A stretch of DNA of 48,924 nucleotides from Alphaproteobacteria bacterium (GCA_013151335.1 JAADIJ010000054.1:1-48924), one strand, 5' to 3'. Positions 1 through 8,509 are shown, counted from the stretch's first letter. Notes: generated by a model not told the origin, from the sequence alone. Numbers and translations: made by a program.

Positions 1-522
1 GGCGTGAAACGCATCGGCCAAGCGCTCGCCCACCAACAAGGTTTGGCTGGCGAGTTTCATCACCACGCTATTGCCAGCGATCAGGGCGGGGGCGACGGTG
101 TTGATCGCGGTCATGTAAGGGTAGTTCCACGGTGCAACCACCAAAACCACACCGTGCGCCTCGCGCATAATCCGGCGCTCAAACGCATCACTTTCCTCGA
201 CAATGATCGGCTTTAGCGCATCTTCAGCGATCTTGGCCATATAGGAAGCGCGTTCGTTAAAGCCGCCAAACTCGCCGCCATAACGGATCGGGCGACCCAT
301 CATATGCGCCAGTTCTGGCACGATCTGGTCATTGAGTTCGCCAATTTTAGCCACGCCAGCCATGACCAGTTCTACCCGTTCCGCCAAGGGCCGCGCCGCC
401 CAGGATTTTTGCGCCGAACGCGCGCGCGCCACGGCCTCTTGGGCCTCAGCCATGGGCAGAGCCAGACGCTCGGCATAAACCGAGCCGTCAATCGGCGAGA
501 TACATTTGATGGTTTTCGTCAC
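1..522 (-). CDS. Aldehyde dehydrogenase family protein (3' part outside window)
   Basis: Only the first 174 residues are in the window. They match the N-terminal half of the NAD(P)-dependent aldehyde dehydrogenase superfamily: the start carries the SPIDGSVYAER-type motif, and near residue 140 there is the cofactor-binding stretch VVAPWNYPYMTAINTVAPAL followed by AGNSVVMKLAS. The catalytic Cys and Glu lie beyond the window edge, so substrate cannot be inferred from motifs. I chose the GTG at 522 because it overlaps the stop of the upstream VOC gene (GTGA, 4 bp), which indicates translational coupling, and a GAAAGG lies about 8 nt upstream. It is the last visible gene of an operon with a glutamine synthetase-like ligase, which would fit oxidation of a gamma-glutamylated aminoaldehyde. 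That role is inferred from context only. Confidence 0.88.
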   Translation of the reverse strand, partial: MTKTIKCISPIDGSVYAERLALPMAEAQEAVARARSAQKSWAARPLAERVELVMAGVAKIGELNDQIVPELAHMMGRPIRYGGEFGGFNERASYMAKIAEDALKPIIVEESDAFERRIMREAHGVVLVVAPWNYPYMTAINTVAPALIAGNSVVMKLASQTLLVGERLADAFHA

Positions 523-950
523 GAGAGTGGCCTTTCATAGCTGCTGATTTCGATCAGGTTTTGGTCGAGATCATTAAAGTAAAATGAGGTAATAGGCCCG
601 CAAGCGCCGGTTTTGCTGACGGGACCTTCAATAATATCCACACCTTTTGCGGTCAGATGAGCCGCTATTTCGTCGATAGTCCGGCCGCTGACAAGGCATA
701 AATCACCCGAGCCGATACCCGCTTTATTCCGCGTCTCCTGACCCAGAGTTTGCAGGTTGATTTTCTGGCTGCCAAAATGAACCGCCACGCGATCATTGGC
801 AAATTTCTCAACCCGCATGCCGAGAATATCGCCATAAAACGCCGCCGACGCCTTGATGTCGCGCACGGTCAGAACCACGTGGTCGATCCCTGAAATCAGC
901 GGCTCTGAACCCACGGCGTCAGGCCCGCTCAAAGCCACGGGAGACCTCAT
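519..950 (-). CDS. VOC (glyoxalase/dioxygenase fold) protein
   Basis: A 143-residue protein of the vicinal-oxygen-chelate superfamily. After about 22 variable residues comes the typical first strand GIDHVVLTVRDIKAS, the AAFYGDILGM helix, and a C-terminal FYFNDLDQNLIEISSYE with the usual metal-ligand Glu. A His in GIDHVV and that Glu are plausible ligands. The central ligand position is less clear because FGSQKINL has Gln where many members have His. The fold is clear but the reaction is not: glyoxalase, fosfomycin-resistance-like and dioxygenase members all share it. The ATG at 950 overlaps the 3' end of the glutamine synthetase-like gene by 32 nt and has AAGGTG upstream. A GTG at 914, just past that gene's stop, is an alternative start. 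It sits inside the same operon and probably acts on a pathway intermediate. Confidence 0.85.
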   Translation of the reverse strand: MRSPVALSGPDAVGSEPLISGIDHVVLTVRDIKASAAFYGDILGMRVEKFANDRVAVHFGSQKINLQTLGQETRNKAGIGSGDLCLVSGRTIDEIAAHLTAKGVDIIEGPVSKTGACGPITSFYFNDLDQNLIEISSYERPLS

Positions 951-2286
951 AGTCGGTCACCTTCTGGTCAAAATCTTCCTGCTCCCAATTGGCGGCGCGC
1001 ACATAATGGTCGATCACATCATCGCCCATCGCGCCTCGCAGCATTTTGGATTTATCCAAGGCCACGGCAGCCCCGCGCAGGTTCTCGGGGATACCGCGCA
1101 GCTTGGCGGCGTCATAAGCGTCGCCCTTAAACTCAGCCTCCAGCGTCAGCTTGTTTTCAATCCCGTCAATCCCAGCGGCAATCAGCGCGGACATGGCCAG
1201 ATACGGGTTGAGATCAGAGCCACCAACCCGGCATTCCACCCGCACCGAGGAGGTTCCATCACCGACCAGACGATAGCCAGCGGTGCGATTATCCAGCGAC
1301 CAAATCGCCTTGGTTGGCGCGAATGTGCCCTCGGCGAACCGTTTATAAGAGTTGATGTAAGGCGCTAAAAAGTACGTGATTTCAGAGGCATGGGTTAGCA
1401 GACCAGCCAGATAGCTCCGCATCAGATCGGACATGCCATATTCGCCATCAGGGTCAAAAAACGCCGGTTTACCGTCAAGCGTCCACAGAGATTGATGCAC
1501 ATGGCTGGATGACCCTGCCGCCTTGTGATGCCATTTGGCCAAGAACGTCAGCGCGCGCCCCGATTGCCACGCCATCTCTTTGCAACCGTTCTTGGTGATC
1601 ACATGATTGTCGGCGGTATCAAGCGCGTCGGAGTATTTGACGTTGATCTCTTCCTGCCCCGCATCGGCCTCGCCTTTGGAGCATTCAACCGGGATGCCCG
1701 CGCCATAAAGACCGTTGCGGATTTGGCGCATAACCCCCTCTTCCTTGGTGGTCTGGAAGATGTGGTAATCCTCGTTATAGGCGCTGATCGTGGTCATATC
1801 GCGATAGGCGGAGTTGCGCAGATCGTCAAAGCTTTCGCGAAACAAAAAGAACTCAAGCTCGGTCGCCATCATCGGCTTTAACCCTAGATCAGCCAAGCGT
1901 GCGACCTGACGTTTCAAGACCGCGCGCGGGGAGTGAGGGATTTCCTCTTGAGTGTGGTGATCGAGCACATCGCACAGCACCATCGCCGTGCCTTCAAGCC
2001 ACGGAATGACCCGCAAAGTCGCGAGGTCAGGCTTCATCACATAATCGCCATACCCCGCCGACCAACTGGTCGAGGCATAACCGTCAACCGTGGCCATCTC
2101 CAGATCAGTTGCCAGCAAATAGTTGCAACTATGGGTCTCTTTATAAGCGCTCTCGATGAAAAACTGCGCCAGAAACCGCTTGCCCATCAAGCGGCCCTGC
2201 ATGTCCACCAGACAAACCAGAACGGTGTCGATCTGACCGTCCGCGACGCGCTGTTTCAGGGCTTCAAAGCTAAGATTTCCGGGCAT
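919..2286 (-). CDS. Glutamine synthetase-like gamma-glutamyl ligase
   Basis: A 455-residue member of the glutamine synthetase family, in the branch with gamma-glutamylputrescine synthetase (PuuA) and related amine ligases rather than GlnA. The C-terminal catalytic domain shows the metal-binding MATELEFFLF (about 140), the Glu-rich GEADAGQEEINVKY (about 205-218), the ATP/His motif AGSSSHVHQSLW (about 257-268), the ammonia/glutamate region NSYKRF with AP(T)KAIWSLDNR (about 310-330), and RVECRVGGSDLNPYLA near 350-365. Such enzymes join glutamate to an amine using ATP. Its neighbours (N-formylglutamate amidohydrolase-like, aldehyde dehydrogenase) fit a gamma-glutamylation route in which glutamate is later released. 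The amine is unknown; putrescine, ethanolamine and methylamine-type substrates are all possible. Start ATG 2286 with AGGATA upstream. Confidence 0.88.
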   Translation of the reverse strand: MPGNLSFEALKQRVADGQIDTVLVCLVDMQGRLMGKRFLAQFFIESAYKETHSCNYLLATDLEMATVDGYASTSWSAGYGDYVMKPDLATLRVIPWLEGTAMVLCDVLDHHTQEEIPHSPRAVLKRQVARLADLGLKPMMATELEFFLFRESFDDLRNSAYRDMTTISAYNEDYHIFQTTKEEGVMRQIRNGLYGAGIPVECSKGEADAGQEEINVKYSDALDTADNHVITKNGCKEMAWQSGRALTFLAKWHHKAAGSSSHVHQSLWTLDGKPAFFDPDGEYGMSDLMRSYLAGLLTHASEITYFLAPYINSYKRFAEGTFAPTKAIWSLDNRTAGYRLVGDGTSSVRVECRVGGSDLNPYLAMSALIAAGIDGIENKLTLEAEFKGDAYDAAKLRGIPENLRGAAVALDKSKMLRGAMGDDVIDHYVRAANWEQEDFDQKVTDYEVSRGFERA

Positions 2287-2318
2287 GGGATTATCCTGTC
2301 TGTTGGCTCATAAACGAG

Positions 2319-3995
2319 CTATTCCGGCTCGTGTTCGATGGTTTCAATCAGTCGTGTTTCCAGCAATTGACCGCCGCGATAAAGGATCGGATAGGCGATT
2401 GCCGCGATGTTGGAGTTCAATTCCTTGAGGTTGCGCAGGGTCTCCAGATGCACGTCGCTGCTCTCGAAACTGGCCTCGGCCCCCTCGCGCAAACGCTTGA
2501 GGTGCTTTTTGCGGCTCTTGCGCTCCTTGGCTGCCATTTCGGATTTCTCCTCCATCAGCAGGCGCGCACTTTCGATATCCTCAGAGACAAGAACATTGAA
2601 CGCCAGCGCCATATTGGCCATGACCCGCTCGTGCAGCAATTGTAATTCTTCCCAGCCCGCCTCGGAAAACCGCAGCTGTTTGCGGTGTTTTTCCTGCGCC
2701 AGTTCCAACAGCCGCCTGCCGATGATTTCAGCCGCAGTCGCAAGGTTAATCGCATATTCAGCCAGTTCGCGGACGCGACGAGACTGATCTTTGGTGATGC
2801 GGTCGCGCGAAACGGCGGCCACATAGCGGCGCACTCCGCTCAGCGCTTGGTTAATGTCGCGCTCCATCGCCTGCACCGCTTTGATGGCGTCAGGCTCGTC
2901 AGTGTCGTAAAATTGCATCACCGGACGGGCCATGACCTCAACGATCTGGCTCATGCGCAAAACCTCGCGCGTGAGGCTGGCGATAGCCAGGCCGGGGCGG
3001 TGCAAAACCGATTGATCGAGCGCACATAGCGGCTTGAGCGATTCGCCATTCTTGGCCGGCGCACGATCCGGCAAAAGCAGGGTCATCGGGCGCTCGAGTG
3101 CTGTGATAAACGGCAAGGAGATGATCAGCAGTGTGGCGTTAAACAACAGATGCACCGTGACCAGCGTTTGCCCGCCACCAAGCCCATCCAGAACTCCGAC
3201 CAATGGGGTTAGATTGACCACCAACAGGCCAACAATCGATCCGACCCCGCGCAACGACGCATTGGCCAGCGGAATTCGTCTGGTGGCGTTGGACATGCCG
3301 CGCGACAGCCAAATCAACAGCATCGCCGCGCCAAGATTGGCCCCCATCACCACCGAGATACCGGCGGCCACGGGCAAAACACCGGTTACCACGAAGGTCA
3401 CGGTCATCAAAATCGCGGCCACGCTGGAATACATGATGAATGTGGCGACCGCGCCCACCAAAAAGGCGGTGACAAAGTCGCTTTCCAGATAACCCGCGAT
3501 TGCCGGCATAAAGGCACTGTCGCGAATCGGCTGTACGGCTTCACTGATAAATCGCAGGGCCAGCAAGATAAACGCAATGCCAAGGAGAATACGTCCGATC
3601 TGCTTGGGCGTGCGCCCCTCGACCTTCAAAAACAGATAGCCTCCGAGCGCCAAAAGCACAGGGATCAGCCATTCGGGGCGAAACGACAGGATTTGAACAA
3701 CCATCGCCGAGCCAAGATCGGCCCCCAAAACAATCCCCAGCCCGCCGGTAAACGACATCACACCGGAGGCGGAAAATCCAGCCGCCAGCAAGCCCGCAGC
3801 CGTGGCACTTTGCAAGATGATCGCCAACAAAATCCCTGCCAAAGCGGTTTGCACGCGGTTGTCGCGATAGCGGGTGACAATCCGGCGAAAGCTTGGCCCC
3901 ATCGAGCGCTCGATCCCGGTTTGCACCATCCTGACCGCGAAAAGCAGCAGCAAAGTTGCGCCGCTGACATTTATCAAAAACGTGATTATCGTCAT
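2319..3995 (-). CDS. Na+/phosphate cotransporter family protein with PhoU-like C-terminal domain
   Basis: A 558-residue inner-membrane protein of the NptA/YjbB (PNaS) family. The N-terminal about 320 residues contain two homologous sets of membrane helices; each has the QSxxA-type core, seen as ILLAIILQSATAAGLLAAGF near 60-80 and MYSSVAAILMTV near 190, plus GADLGSA/GANLGAA pairs (about 110 and 220). Residues about 345-545 form an alpha-helical PhoU-like domain rich in Glu, Lys and Arg. Family members move phosphate with Na+, and E. coli YjbB is reported to export phosphate. The ATG at 3995 overlaps the preceding gene's stop by 4 bp. Inference: it may relieve phosphate build-up while organophosphorus compounds are used for carbon or nitrogen, given the phnWX genes 15 kb away. 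A different anion is possible because the rest of its own operon has no phosphorus enzyme. Confidence 0.9.
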   Translation of the reverse strand: MTIITFLINVSGATLLLLFAVRMVQTGIERSMGPSFRRIVTRYRDNRVQTALAGILLAIILQSATAAGLLAAGFSASGVMSFTGGLGIVLGADLGSAMVVQILSFRPEWLIPVLLALGGYLFLKVEGRTPKQIGRILLGIAFILLALRFISEAVQPIRDSAFMPAIAGYLESDFVTAFLVGAVATFIMYSSVAAILMTVTFVVTGVLPVAAGISVVMGANLGAAMLLIWLSRGMSNATRRIPLANASLRGVGSIVGLLVVNLTPLVGVLDGLGGGQTLVTVHLLFNATLLIISLPFITALERPMTLLLPDRAPAKNGESLKPLCALDQSVLHRPGLAIASLTREVLRMSQIVEVMARPVMQFYDTDEPDAIKAVQAMERDINQALSGVRRYVAAVSRDRITKDQSRRVRELAEYAINLATAAEIIGRRLLELAQEKHRKQLRFSEAGWEELQLLHERVMANMALAFNVLVSEDIESARLLMEEKSEMAAKERKSRKKHLKRLREGAEASFESSDVHLETLRNLKELNSNIAAIAYPILYRGGQLLETRLIETIEHEPE

Positions 3996-4792
3996 GCGAC
4001 ACCCTCATGTGCCAGCTGCAACCCGGCCTCTTGCAACAGGTATTGAAGCGCACTCGCAATGTCGTCAACCGCTTGAGTGCCGGTCAGAAGATCATGGCGA
4101 ACCTCGATCATCACGTTAGGAATTTGGTTAGCGATACCGTGGATTTGCAACGTATGTGTCACCCCATCTTTTGGCCCATAGGGTTGATTTCGCTCAATTT
4201 TCAATGGATGTAGCGACCCGGCCGCGCCAAGAATACGCGTGGCAAGTCCGTCATCCACATCATGCAAAACCCCGATTTCGACCGCGCGGTGCTGCCCGTA
4301 ATAAACCGGCGTGAACGAGTGGATCGTCACCAGCACCGGCGTTTTGCCTTGCGCCGATTTGCGCGCAATAACCCCGGTCAGGGCCGCGCTGAACTTGTCA
4401 TAAACCTCGACCACACGGGCCTGATGCTCGCTCTGCGAAATAGCGTGGTTGCCCGGAATGTCAAACTGCTCGCTCTTGGCGGGCATGGCATCACGGGCCT
4501 CGGGCGGGCGGTTGCAATCATAAACCAGCCGCGAAATTCGCGAGGCCACGAGTGGGGCGTCAAACGCCGCGCTCAGCAATTTCGCCAATGCCAGCGCTCC
4601 GGGATCCCACGCCACATGACTGTTGCGCGCAACCTCGCCCAGCCCCAAATCCTGCAAGGATCGAGGGATCCGGTTAGAGGCATGCTCGCACACCAACACC
4701 ATGTCAGACAGCCCGTTCGGGTTCAAAACCTCGACCGCCGGACCATCTGTTTCTGACAAAAGTAAACTGTTATACACGGGACTTGATTTCAT
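3992..4792 (-). CDS. N-formylglutamate amidohydrolase family protein
   Basis: A 266-residue soluble protein of the HutG-type (N-formylglutamate deformylase) family. Visible landmarks are LVCEHASNRIP (about 33-43), HVAWDPGALALAK (about 59-71), SRLVYDCNRPPEARDAMP (about 86-103), and TIHSFTPVYYG (about 157-167), which together form the Zn and substrate site of the family; a late MIEVRHDLL is also typical. The known reaction removes formate from N-formylglutamate. Here no other histidine-degradation gene is present, and it leads an operon with a gamma-glutamyl ligase and an aldehyde dehydrogenase, so it more probably releases glutamate from another N-acyl or gamma-glutamyl compound (inference). 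It is the first gene after the palindromic divergent promoter region, and its stop overlaps the transporter start. Confidence 0.85.
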   Translation of the reverse strand: MKSSPVYNSLLLSETDGPAVEVLNPNGLSDMVLVCEHASNRIPRSLQDLGLGEVARNSHVAWDPGALALAKLLSAAFDAPLVASRISRLVYDCNRPPEARDAMPAKSEQFDIPGNHAISQSEHQARVVEVYDKFSAALTGVIARKSAQGKTPVLVTIHSFTPVYYGQHRAVEIGVLHDVDDGLATRILGAAGSLHPLKIERNQPYGPKDGVTHTLQIHGIANQIPNVMIEVRHDLLTGTQAVDDIASALQYLLQEAGLQLAHEGVA

Positions 4793-4825
4793 CGCTCATT
4801 CACTGTTTGTAAAATATTGTTCAGT

Positions 4826-4842
4826 TTGACGGGTGCCGTCAA
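4826..4842. promoter_or_regulatory. 17-bp palindrome, candidate RpiR operator
   Basis: In the 115-bp gap between the minus-strand operon (start 4792) and the plus-strand RpiR gene (start 4908) lies TTGACGG-GTG-CCGTCAA, a perfect 7+7 inverted repeat with a 3-bp centre. TTGACG is also a good -35 hexamer in both directions; on the minus strand a weak AATATT at 4813-4818 could be the -10. A separate TATAAC at 4885-4890 could be the -10 for the regulator. RpiR-family proteins bind as dimers to such palindromes near their own gene, so this is the natural operator candidate. Binding is not shown by sequence alone. Confidence 0.6.
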
Positions 4843-4907
4843 TATCTTTTCAGTAGAGAAGCCAGAAAGATTCGCTATTCTTACTATAACTGGCAGCAAG
4901 GGCAATC

Positions 4908-5777
4908 ATGGACAGCACAAAAACCATCCGAGAACGCATCCAAAGCCAATTTGACGGGCTCACGCGCGCAGAACGCCAATTGGCCAATTCGCTTTTGGAG
5001 AATTACCCGGTTTCGGGCCTCTCCAGCATCACCGCGGTCGCCCATAACGCCGATGTCTCGACGCCGACGGTGGCGCGGATGGTGCAAAAGCTGGGATTTC
5101 GGGGTTTTCCGCATTTTCAGGAAAGTTTGCGCGGCGAACTCAGCGCCAAAATCTCTAACCCGATTGAAAAGCACGACCGCTGGGCACAAAACGTGCCGGA
5201 CTCCCACATCCTCAACCGCTTTACCGAGGCGGTGATCCATAACCTGCGCCAGACTTTGGATCAGATCGAGCCAGAGATGTTTGACGAGGTTTGCGCCTTG
5301 CTCGCCGATCAGGAGCGCTCGATTTATCTGGTTGGGGGGCGCATCACCCGCTCGCTGGCCGAATACCTGTTCACCCATTTGCAGATCGTGCGCCCGGATG
5401 TGCACCACCTGCATTCAAACTCCGGCGCGTGGACCCATTACGTTTTGGACATGAAACCCGGCGATGTGTTGGTGGTGTTTGACATGCGCCGCTACGAAAA
5501 CGATCTGCTGAAACTGTCGGAAATGGCCACCGAGCGACAGGTCGAGATCGTGCTTTTCACCGATCAATGGGGCTCGCCCGTGTCCAAGTTGGCGCGCCAC
5601 CGTTTCAACTCGCGCATCGAAGTGCCGAGTGCGTGGGACAGCGCCTCGGTCACGCTGCTGCTGCTGGAAGCGATCATCGCCGAAGTGCAGGAGCGGGACT
5701 GGTCGATCACCAAGGATCGGGTTGAAATGCTGGAGTCGCTGTTTAACCAGACCCGGTTGTTTCGGAAGTTTATTTAA
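4908..5777 (+). CDS. MurR/RpiR family transcriptional regulator (HTH-SIS)
   Basis: A 289-residue regulator with the standard two-part layout. An N-terminal HTH_6 domain (about 1-80) includes the FDGLTRAERQLANSLLENYP helix and the recognition region VAHNADVSTPTVARMVQKLG. A SIS sugar-phosphate-binding domain (about 125-265) has IYLVGGRITRSLAEYL and the second loop VLVVFDMRRYENDLL. The LVGGRIT start differs from the GxGxS form usual in sugar-phosphate binders, so the ligand may not be a classical sugar phosphate. The gene is divergent from the 1-4792 operon and shares a palindrome-bearing gap with it, so it probably controls that operon and itself. ATG 4908 has AAGGG at 4899-4903. It ends 9 bp from the convergent dehydratase gene. 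Confidence 0.93.
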   Translation: MDSTKTIRERIQSQFDGLTRAERQLANSLLENYPVSGLSSITAVAHNADVSTPTVARMVQKLGFRGFPHFQESLRGELSAKISNPIEKHDRWAQNVPDSHILNRFTEAVIHNLRQTLDQIEPEMFDEVCALLADQERSIYLVGGRITRSLAEYLFTHLQIVRPDVHHLHSNSGAWTHYVLDMKPGDVLVVFDMRRYENDLLKLSEMATERQVEIVLFTDQWGSPVSKLARHRFNSRIEVPSAWDSASVTLLLLEAIIAEVQERDWSITKDRVEMLESLFNQTRLFRKFI

Positions 5778-5786
5778 GCGAGGAAC

Positions 5787-6890
5787 TTACCCCACCTCCG
5801 ACACCCGATACCGCGCCCGCGCCAGCCATTCAGGCCGAACCTCAACCCCCCAACCGGGGCGCTCGGTCACACTCGCTTGGCCGTCGACGATTGCGTAGGG
5901 ATCATCAACGAACAAATCCTGCTGCCAAGGGTAGTAATCCTCGCCCTCTATCGAAAACTCCAAATACTTTCCCGCATTGGGAATGGCGCGCAGCAAATGC
6001 ATGGTGAACAACGTCACCATCGACAGGTTGGCGCAATGTGGCGTCACCGGCAATGCCGCCGCTTCGGCCATTTTACAGACCCGCAAACTCCGGCAAATCC
6101 CGCCAAGATACAAGATATCCGGCTGGATCACATCGACGATCCGCTCGTCAATCATCCGTCGCCAAGTCGACAGATCACAATCCTGCTCGCCACCGGTAAT
6201 GTCGATTTCAAGCGCCTCGCGCACCTGTTTGGTTTGCTCAAATTCCCAATAAGGGCACGGCTCTTCATAATGGCCAAAGCCGTTATCCTGCAACATATGC
6301 CCAACCTCGATTGCCCGCGCGGGAGCGTAACAAGAGTTGGCGTCGATCAGCAAATCAACCTCGTCGCCAAGGGATTTGCGCATCAACGCAATGATCTCCT
6401 CGGTGCGGTTCGGCCATTCATCGCGACCCCGCCCAACCTCGGCACCGGCGCGCACTTTAAAGGCGTCAAAGCCGAATTTGTCGCGCAGGGCTTGCATCCG
6501 CGCGGCCTCATCCGTGGGCGTGATATCGCGCTTCATCGAACTGGCATAAGCGCGCAACTTGCCAGCACTGCCGCCAAGTAATTCGGCCACGGGCTTACCC
6601 GCCAACTTGCCACGCAAATCCCAAATCGCGGTATCGACCCCGCCAATGGCCCGGCGCAAATACGAGCCGGGAAACTTATGCTCGCGCTCCACCACCAGAT
6701 CAAGCAGATCGTCAAGATCATCACAAGGCTGTCCCAGCATCCACGGCGCGACCTGTCGGTGTAGAATTTCGCAAGTAATATCAGAATGATAGGTCGAAAC
6801 CTGCCCCCAACCCTGGTGACCCTCCTCATCGGTCACACGAACAAATCCCACGTCAGGCGTAGTAAAAGTTTCGATCTGGTTAATTTTCAT
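5787..6890 (-). CDS. Enolase-superfamily acid-sugar dehydratase (mandelate racemase-like)
   Basis: A 367-residue protein with the mandelate racemase/muconate lactonizing enzyme layout. An N-terminal capping domain spans about 1-120 and a modified TIM barrel follows. Catalytic features of the mandelate racemase subgroup are visible: Lys145 in AFKVRAG, metal ligands Asp183 (LLIDANSCY), Glu209/Glu210 (YEEPCP) and Glu235 (GGEQDC), and the His-Asp dyad Asp258 (QPDILY) with His285 (TPHCANLS). Such enzymes take a proton alpha to a carboxylate; most members dehydrate sugar acids. Exact substrate is not readable. The ATG at 6890 overlaps the stop of the GMC oxidoreductase (ATGA), so the two are co-translated. 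A two-step use, alcohol or sugar oxidised and then acid dehydrated, is plausible but unproven. Confidence 0.92.
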   Translation of the reverse strand: MKINQIETFTTPDVGFVRVTDEEGHQGWGQVSTYHSDITCEILHRQVAPWMLGQPCDDLDDLLDLVVEREHKFPGSYLRRAIGGVDTAIWDLRGKLAGKPVAELLGGSAGKLRAYASSMKRDITPTDEAARMQALRDKFGFDAFKVRAGAEVGRGRDEWPNRTEEIIALMRKSLGDEVDLLIDANSCYAPARAIEVGHMLQDNGFGHYEEPCPYWEFEQTKQVREALEIDITGGEQDCDLSTWRRMIDERIVDVIQPDILYLGGICRSLRVCKMAEAAALPVTPHCANLSMVTLFTMHLLRAIPNAGKYLEFSIEGEDYYPWQQDLFVDDPYAIVDGQASVTERPGWGVEVRPEWLARARYRVSEVG

Positions 6891-8509
6891 GTCCTGTGAT
6901 CCTCTAAAATTGTATCGGCGGCTTTTTCACCAACCATGATTGTCGGAGCGTTAATATTGCCCGAAGTAATGTTAGGAAAAACGCTGGCATCCGCCACCCG
7001 CAAGCCACCAATCCCGTGAACTTTCAGACGTGCATCAACCACGGAACTGGCGGCACTCTCGCCCATTTTACAGGTGCAACTCGGGTGAAAAACCGACCAA
7101 GCCGTCTCGCGGATATAGCCGGCAATCTCGTCGTCGGTGACAACATCAAGACCGGGTTGAAACTCGGCCTTGATCACCGATTTAAAGGCCGGGGTCGCAG
7201 CGACGGCACGCAGCAAGCGAACCCCCTCGATCAACTCGACCAGATCGCGCGGATCGTCGAGATAGCCCGGCTGAATAATCGGCGGCGCCAGCGGATCGCT
7301 GGAGGAGAGGCCAACCCGGCCAAAACTATGCGGGCGGCACGCGCTCGTGCCCAGCAAAAAACCCGCAAACTTGTCGGGCCGCATCATGGGTCGCTGACCC
7401 GCAGGCGCTCGAGTATAGCTGACGGGTGAAAAATAGAGCTGCAAATTCGGGCGCGCGAGATCACCCCGACTGCGCACAAACCCTCCGGCCTGATTGATGC
7501 TCAGCGACAAAGGCCCGCCCCGCGTCAACAGATATTGCGCCCCGACCATTAACTGACCGAGCAAAGGCCGCAGCACCTGATTAAGCGTCGGCACCCGCGA
7601 TTTGAAGAACAGATCAACGCCCAGATGGTCCTTTAGGCCAAGCCCGACATTTGGCGCGTCAATCAGCGGCGTGATCCCGAGCGCACGCAAATCCTTGGCC
7701 GCTCCGATCCCTGAAAGCTGCAATATCTGCGGCGAGTTTATCGCCCCCGCCGACAAAATAACCTCGCGTTTAGCGCGAACCGAAACCCGCTTGCCGTGGC
7801 GCAAATAACCAACGCCACTGGCGCGTTTTCCGTCAAAGGTAATCGCCTCCACATGGGCATGGGTGATCAAACGCAAGTTTGAACGTCGCATTGCCGGGCG
7901 CAGATAACAGCGCGCGGTCGAGGCGCGAATGCCCTTATGGGTGTTGATCTGATAGATCGTGGCCCCCTCGAAATCGTGCCCGTTATAGTCCTTGGTCTGC
8001 GCAAATCCTGCCTCACCCGCCGCCCTCAAAAACGTCTGGCACAGAGGGTGAACCCGGTCGCTGATGTCCTGAACTTTCAGCGGCCCATCACCTCCGCGCA
8101 AACTGTCACCTCCGCGAGAAAAGCTTTCCATCCGGCGAAAGATCGGGACCACGTCGGACCAACCCCAGCCCTTGGCTCCCGCCTGCTCCCAATCGTCAAA
8201 ATCGCAGGGATTACCGCGCACATAGACCATGGCATTGATAGAACTAGAGCCGCCCATGACCTTGCCGCGCGGCCAATAACTGGTGCGTCCGTTCAGCCCC
8301 TCAATCGGCTCGGTGGTGTATTTCCAGTTGATGCGCGCATCATAAAACGCCTTGCCATAGCCGATCGGCATCTGAATCCAAAAGTTGCGATCAGAGCCGC
8401 CAGCCTCCAGCACCAACACCGAAAATTTGCCGCTTTCACTCAGACGATAGGCCAGCGCGGCCCCTGCGGAGCCTGCACCGATGACAATAAAATCATAAAT
8501 GTCCGACAC
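6887..8509 (-). CDS. GMC-family FAD-dependent alcohol/choline-type oxidoreductase
   Basis: A 540-residue GMC oxidoreductase. It begins with the FAD-binding dinucleotide fold IVIGAGSAGAALAYRL followed by VLVLEAGG (about 6-40), then the GMC signature around RGKVMGGSSSINAMVYVRG (about 80-100). The C-terminal substrate domain carries the catalytic His in VFHPSCTCKMG (about 470-480), and the terminal GNINAPTIMVGEKAADTIL holds the second active-site polar residue. The size and motifs resemble BetA-type choline and other primary-alcohol dehydrogenases; no betaine aldehyde dehydrogenase or betI is adjacent, so choline is not favoured. The start was set at GTG 8509 because a perfect GGAGG lies 5 nt upstream. 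A TTG at 8536 would add nine residues. It is coupled to the downstream dehydratase and divergent from the phosphonate-ester hydrolase-like gene. Confidence 0.93.
   Translation of the reverse strand: MSDIYDFIVIGAGSAGAALAYRLSESGKFSVLVLEAGGSDRNFWIQMPIGYGKAFYDARINWKYTTEPIEGLNGRTSYWPRGKVMGGSSSINAMVYVRGNPCDFDDWEQAGAKGWGWSDVVPIFRRMESFSRGGDSLRGGDGPLKVQDISDRVHPLCQTFLRAAGEAGFAQTKDYNGHDFEGATIYQINTHKGIRASTARCYLRPAMRRSNLRLITHAHVEAITFDGKRASGVGYLRHGKRVSVRAKREVILSAGAINSPQILQLSGIGAAKDLRALGITPLIDAPNVGLGLKDHLGVDLFFKSRVPTLNQVLRPLLGQLMVGAQYLLTRGGPLSLSINQAGGFVRSRGDLARPNLQLYFSPVSYTRAPAGQRPMMRPDKFAGFLLGTSACRPHSFGRVGLSSSDPLAPPIIQPGYLDDPRDLVELIEGVRLLRAVAATPAFKSVIKAEFQPGLDVVTDDEIAGYIRETAWSVFHPSCTCKMGESAASSVVDARLKVHGIGGLRVADASVFPNITSGNINAPTIMVGEKAADTILEDHRT

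Noticed and set aside
4767-4796. Nine-codon open frame (MSDEIKSRV) overlapping the start of the N-formylglutamate amidohydrolase-like gene
   Set aside because: Too short to separate from chance, with no repeated regulatory codons and no terminator structure to suggest a leader peptide.
6887-8509. Assignment of the GMC gene as betA (choline dehydrogenase)
   Set aside because: No betB, betI, betC-like choline-O-sulfatase signature or choline transporter is adjacent; the hydrolase next door has PMH rather than choline sulfatase landmarks.
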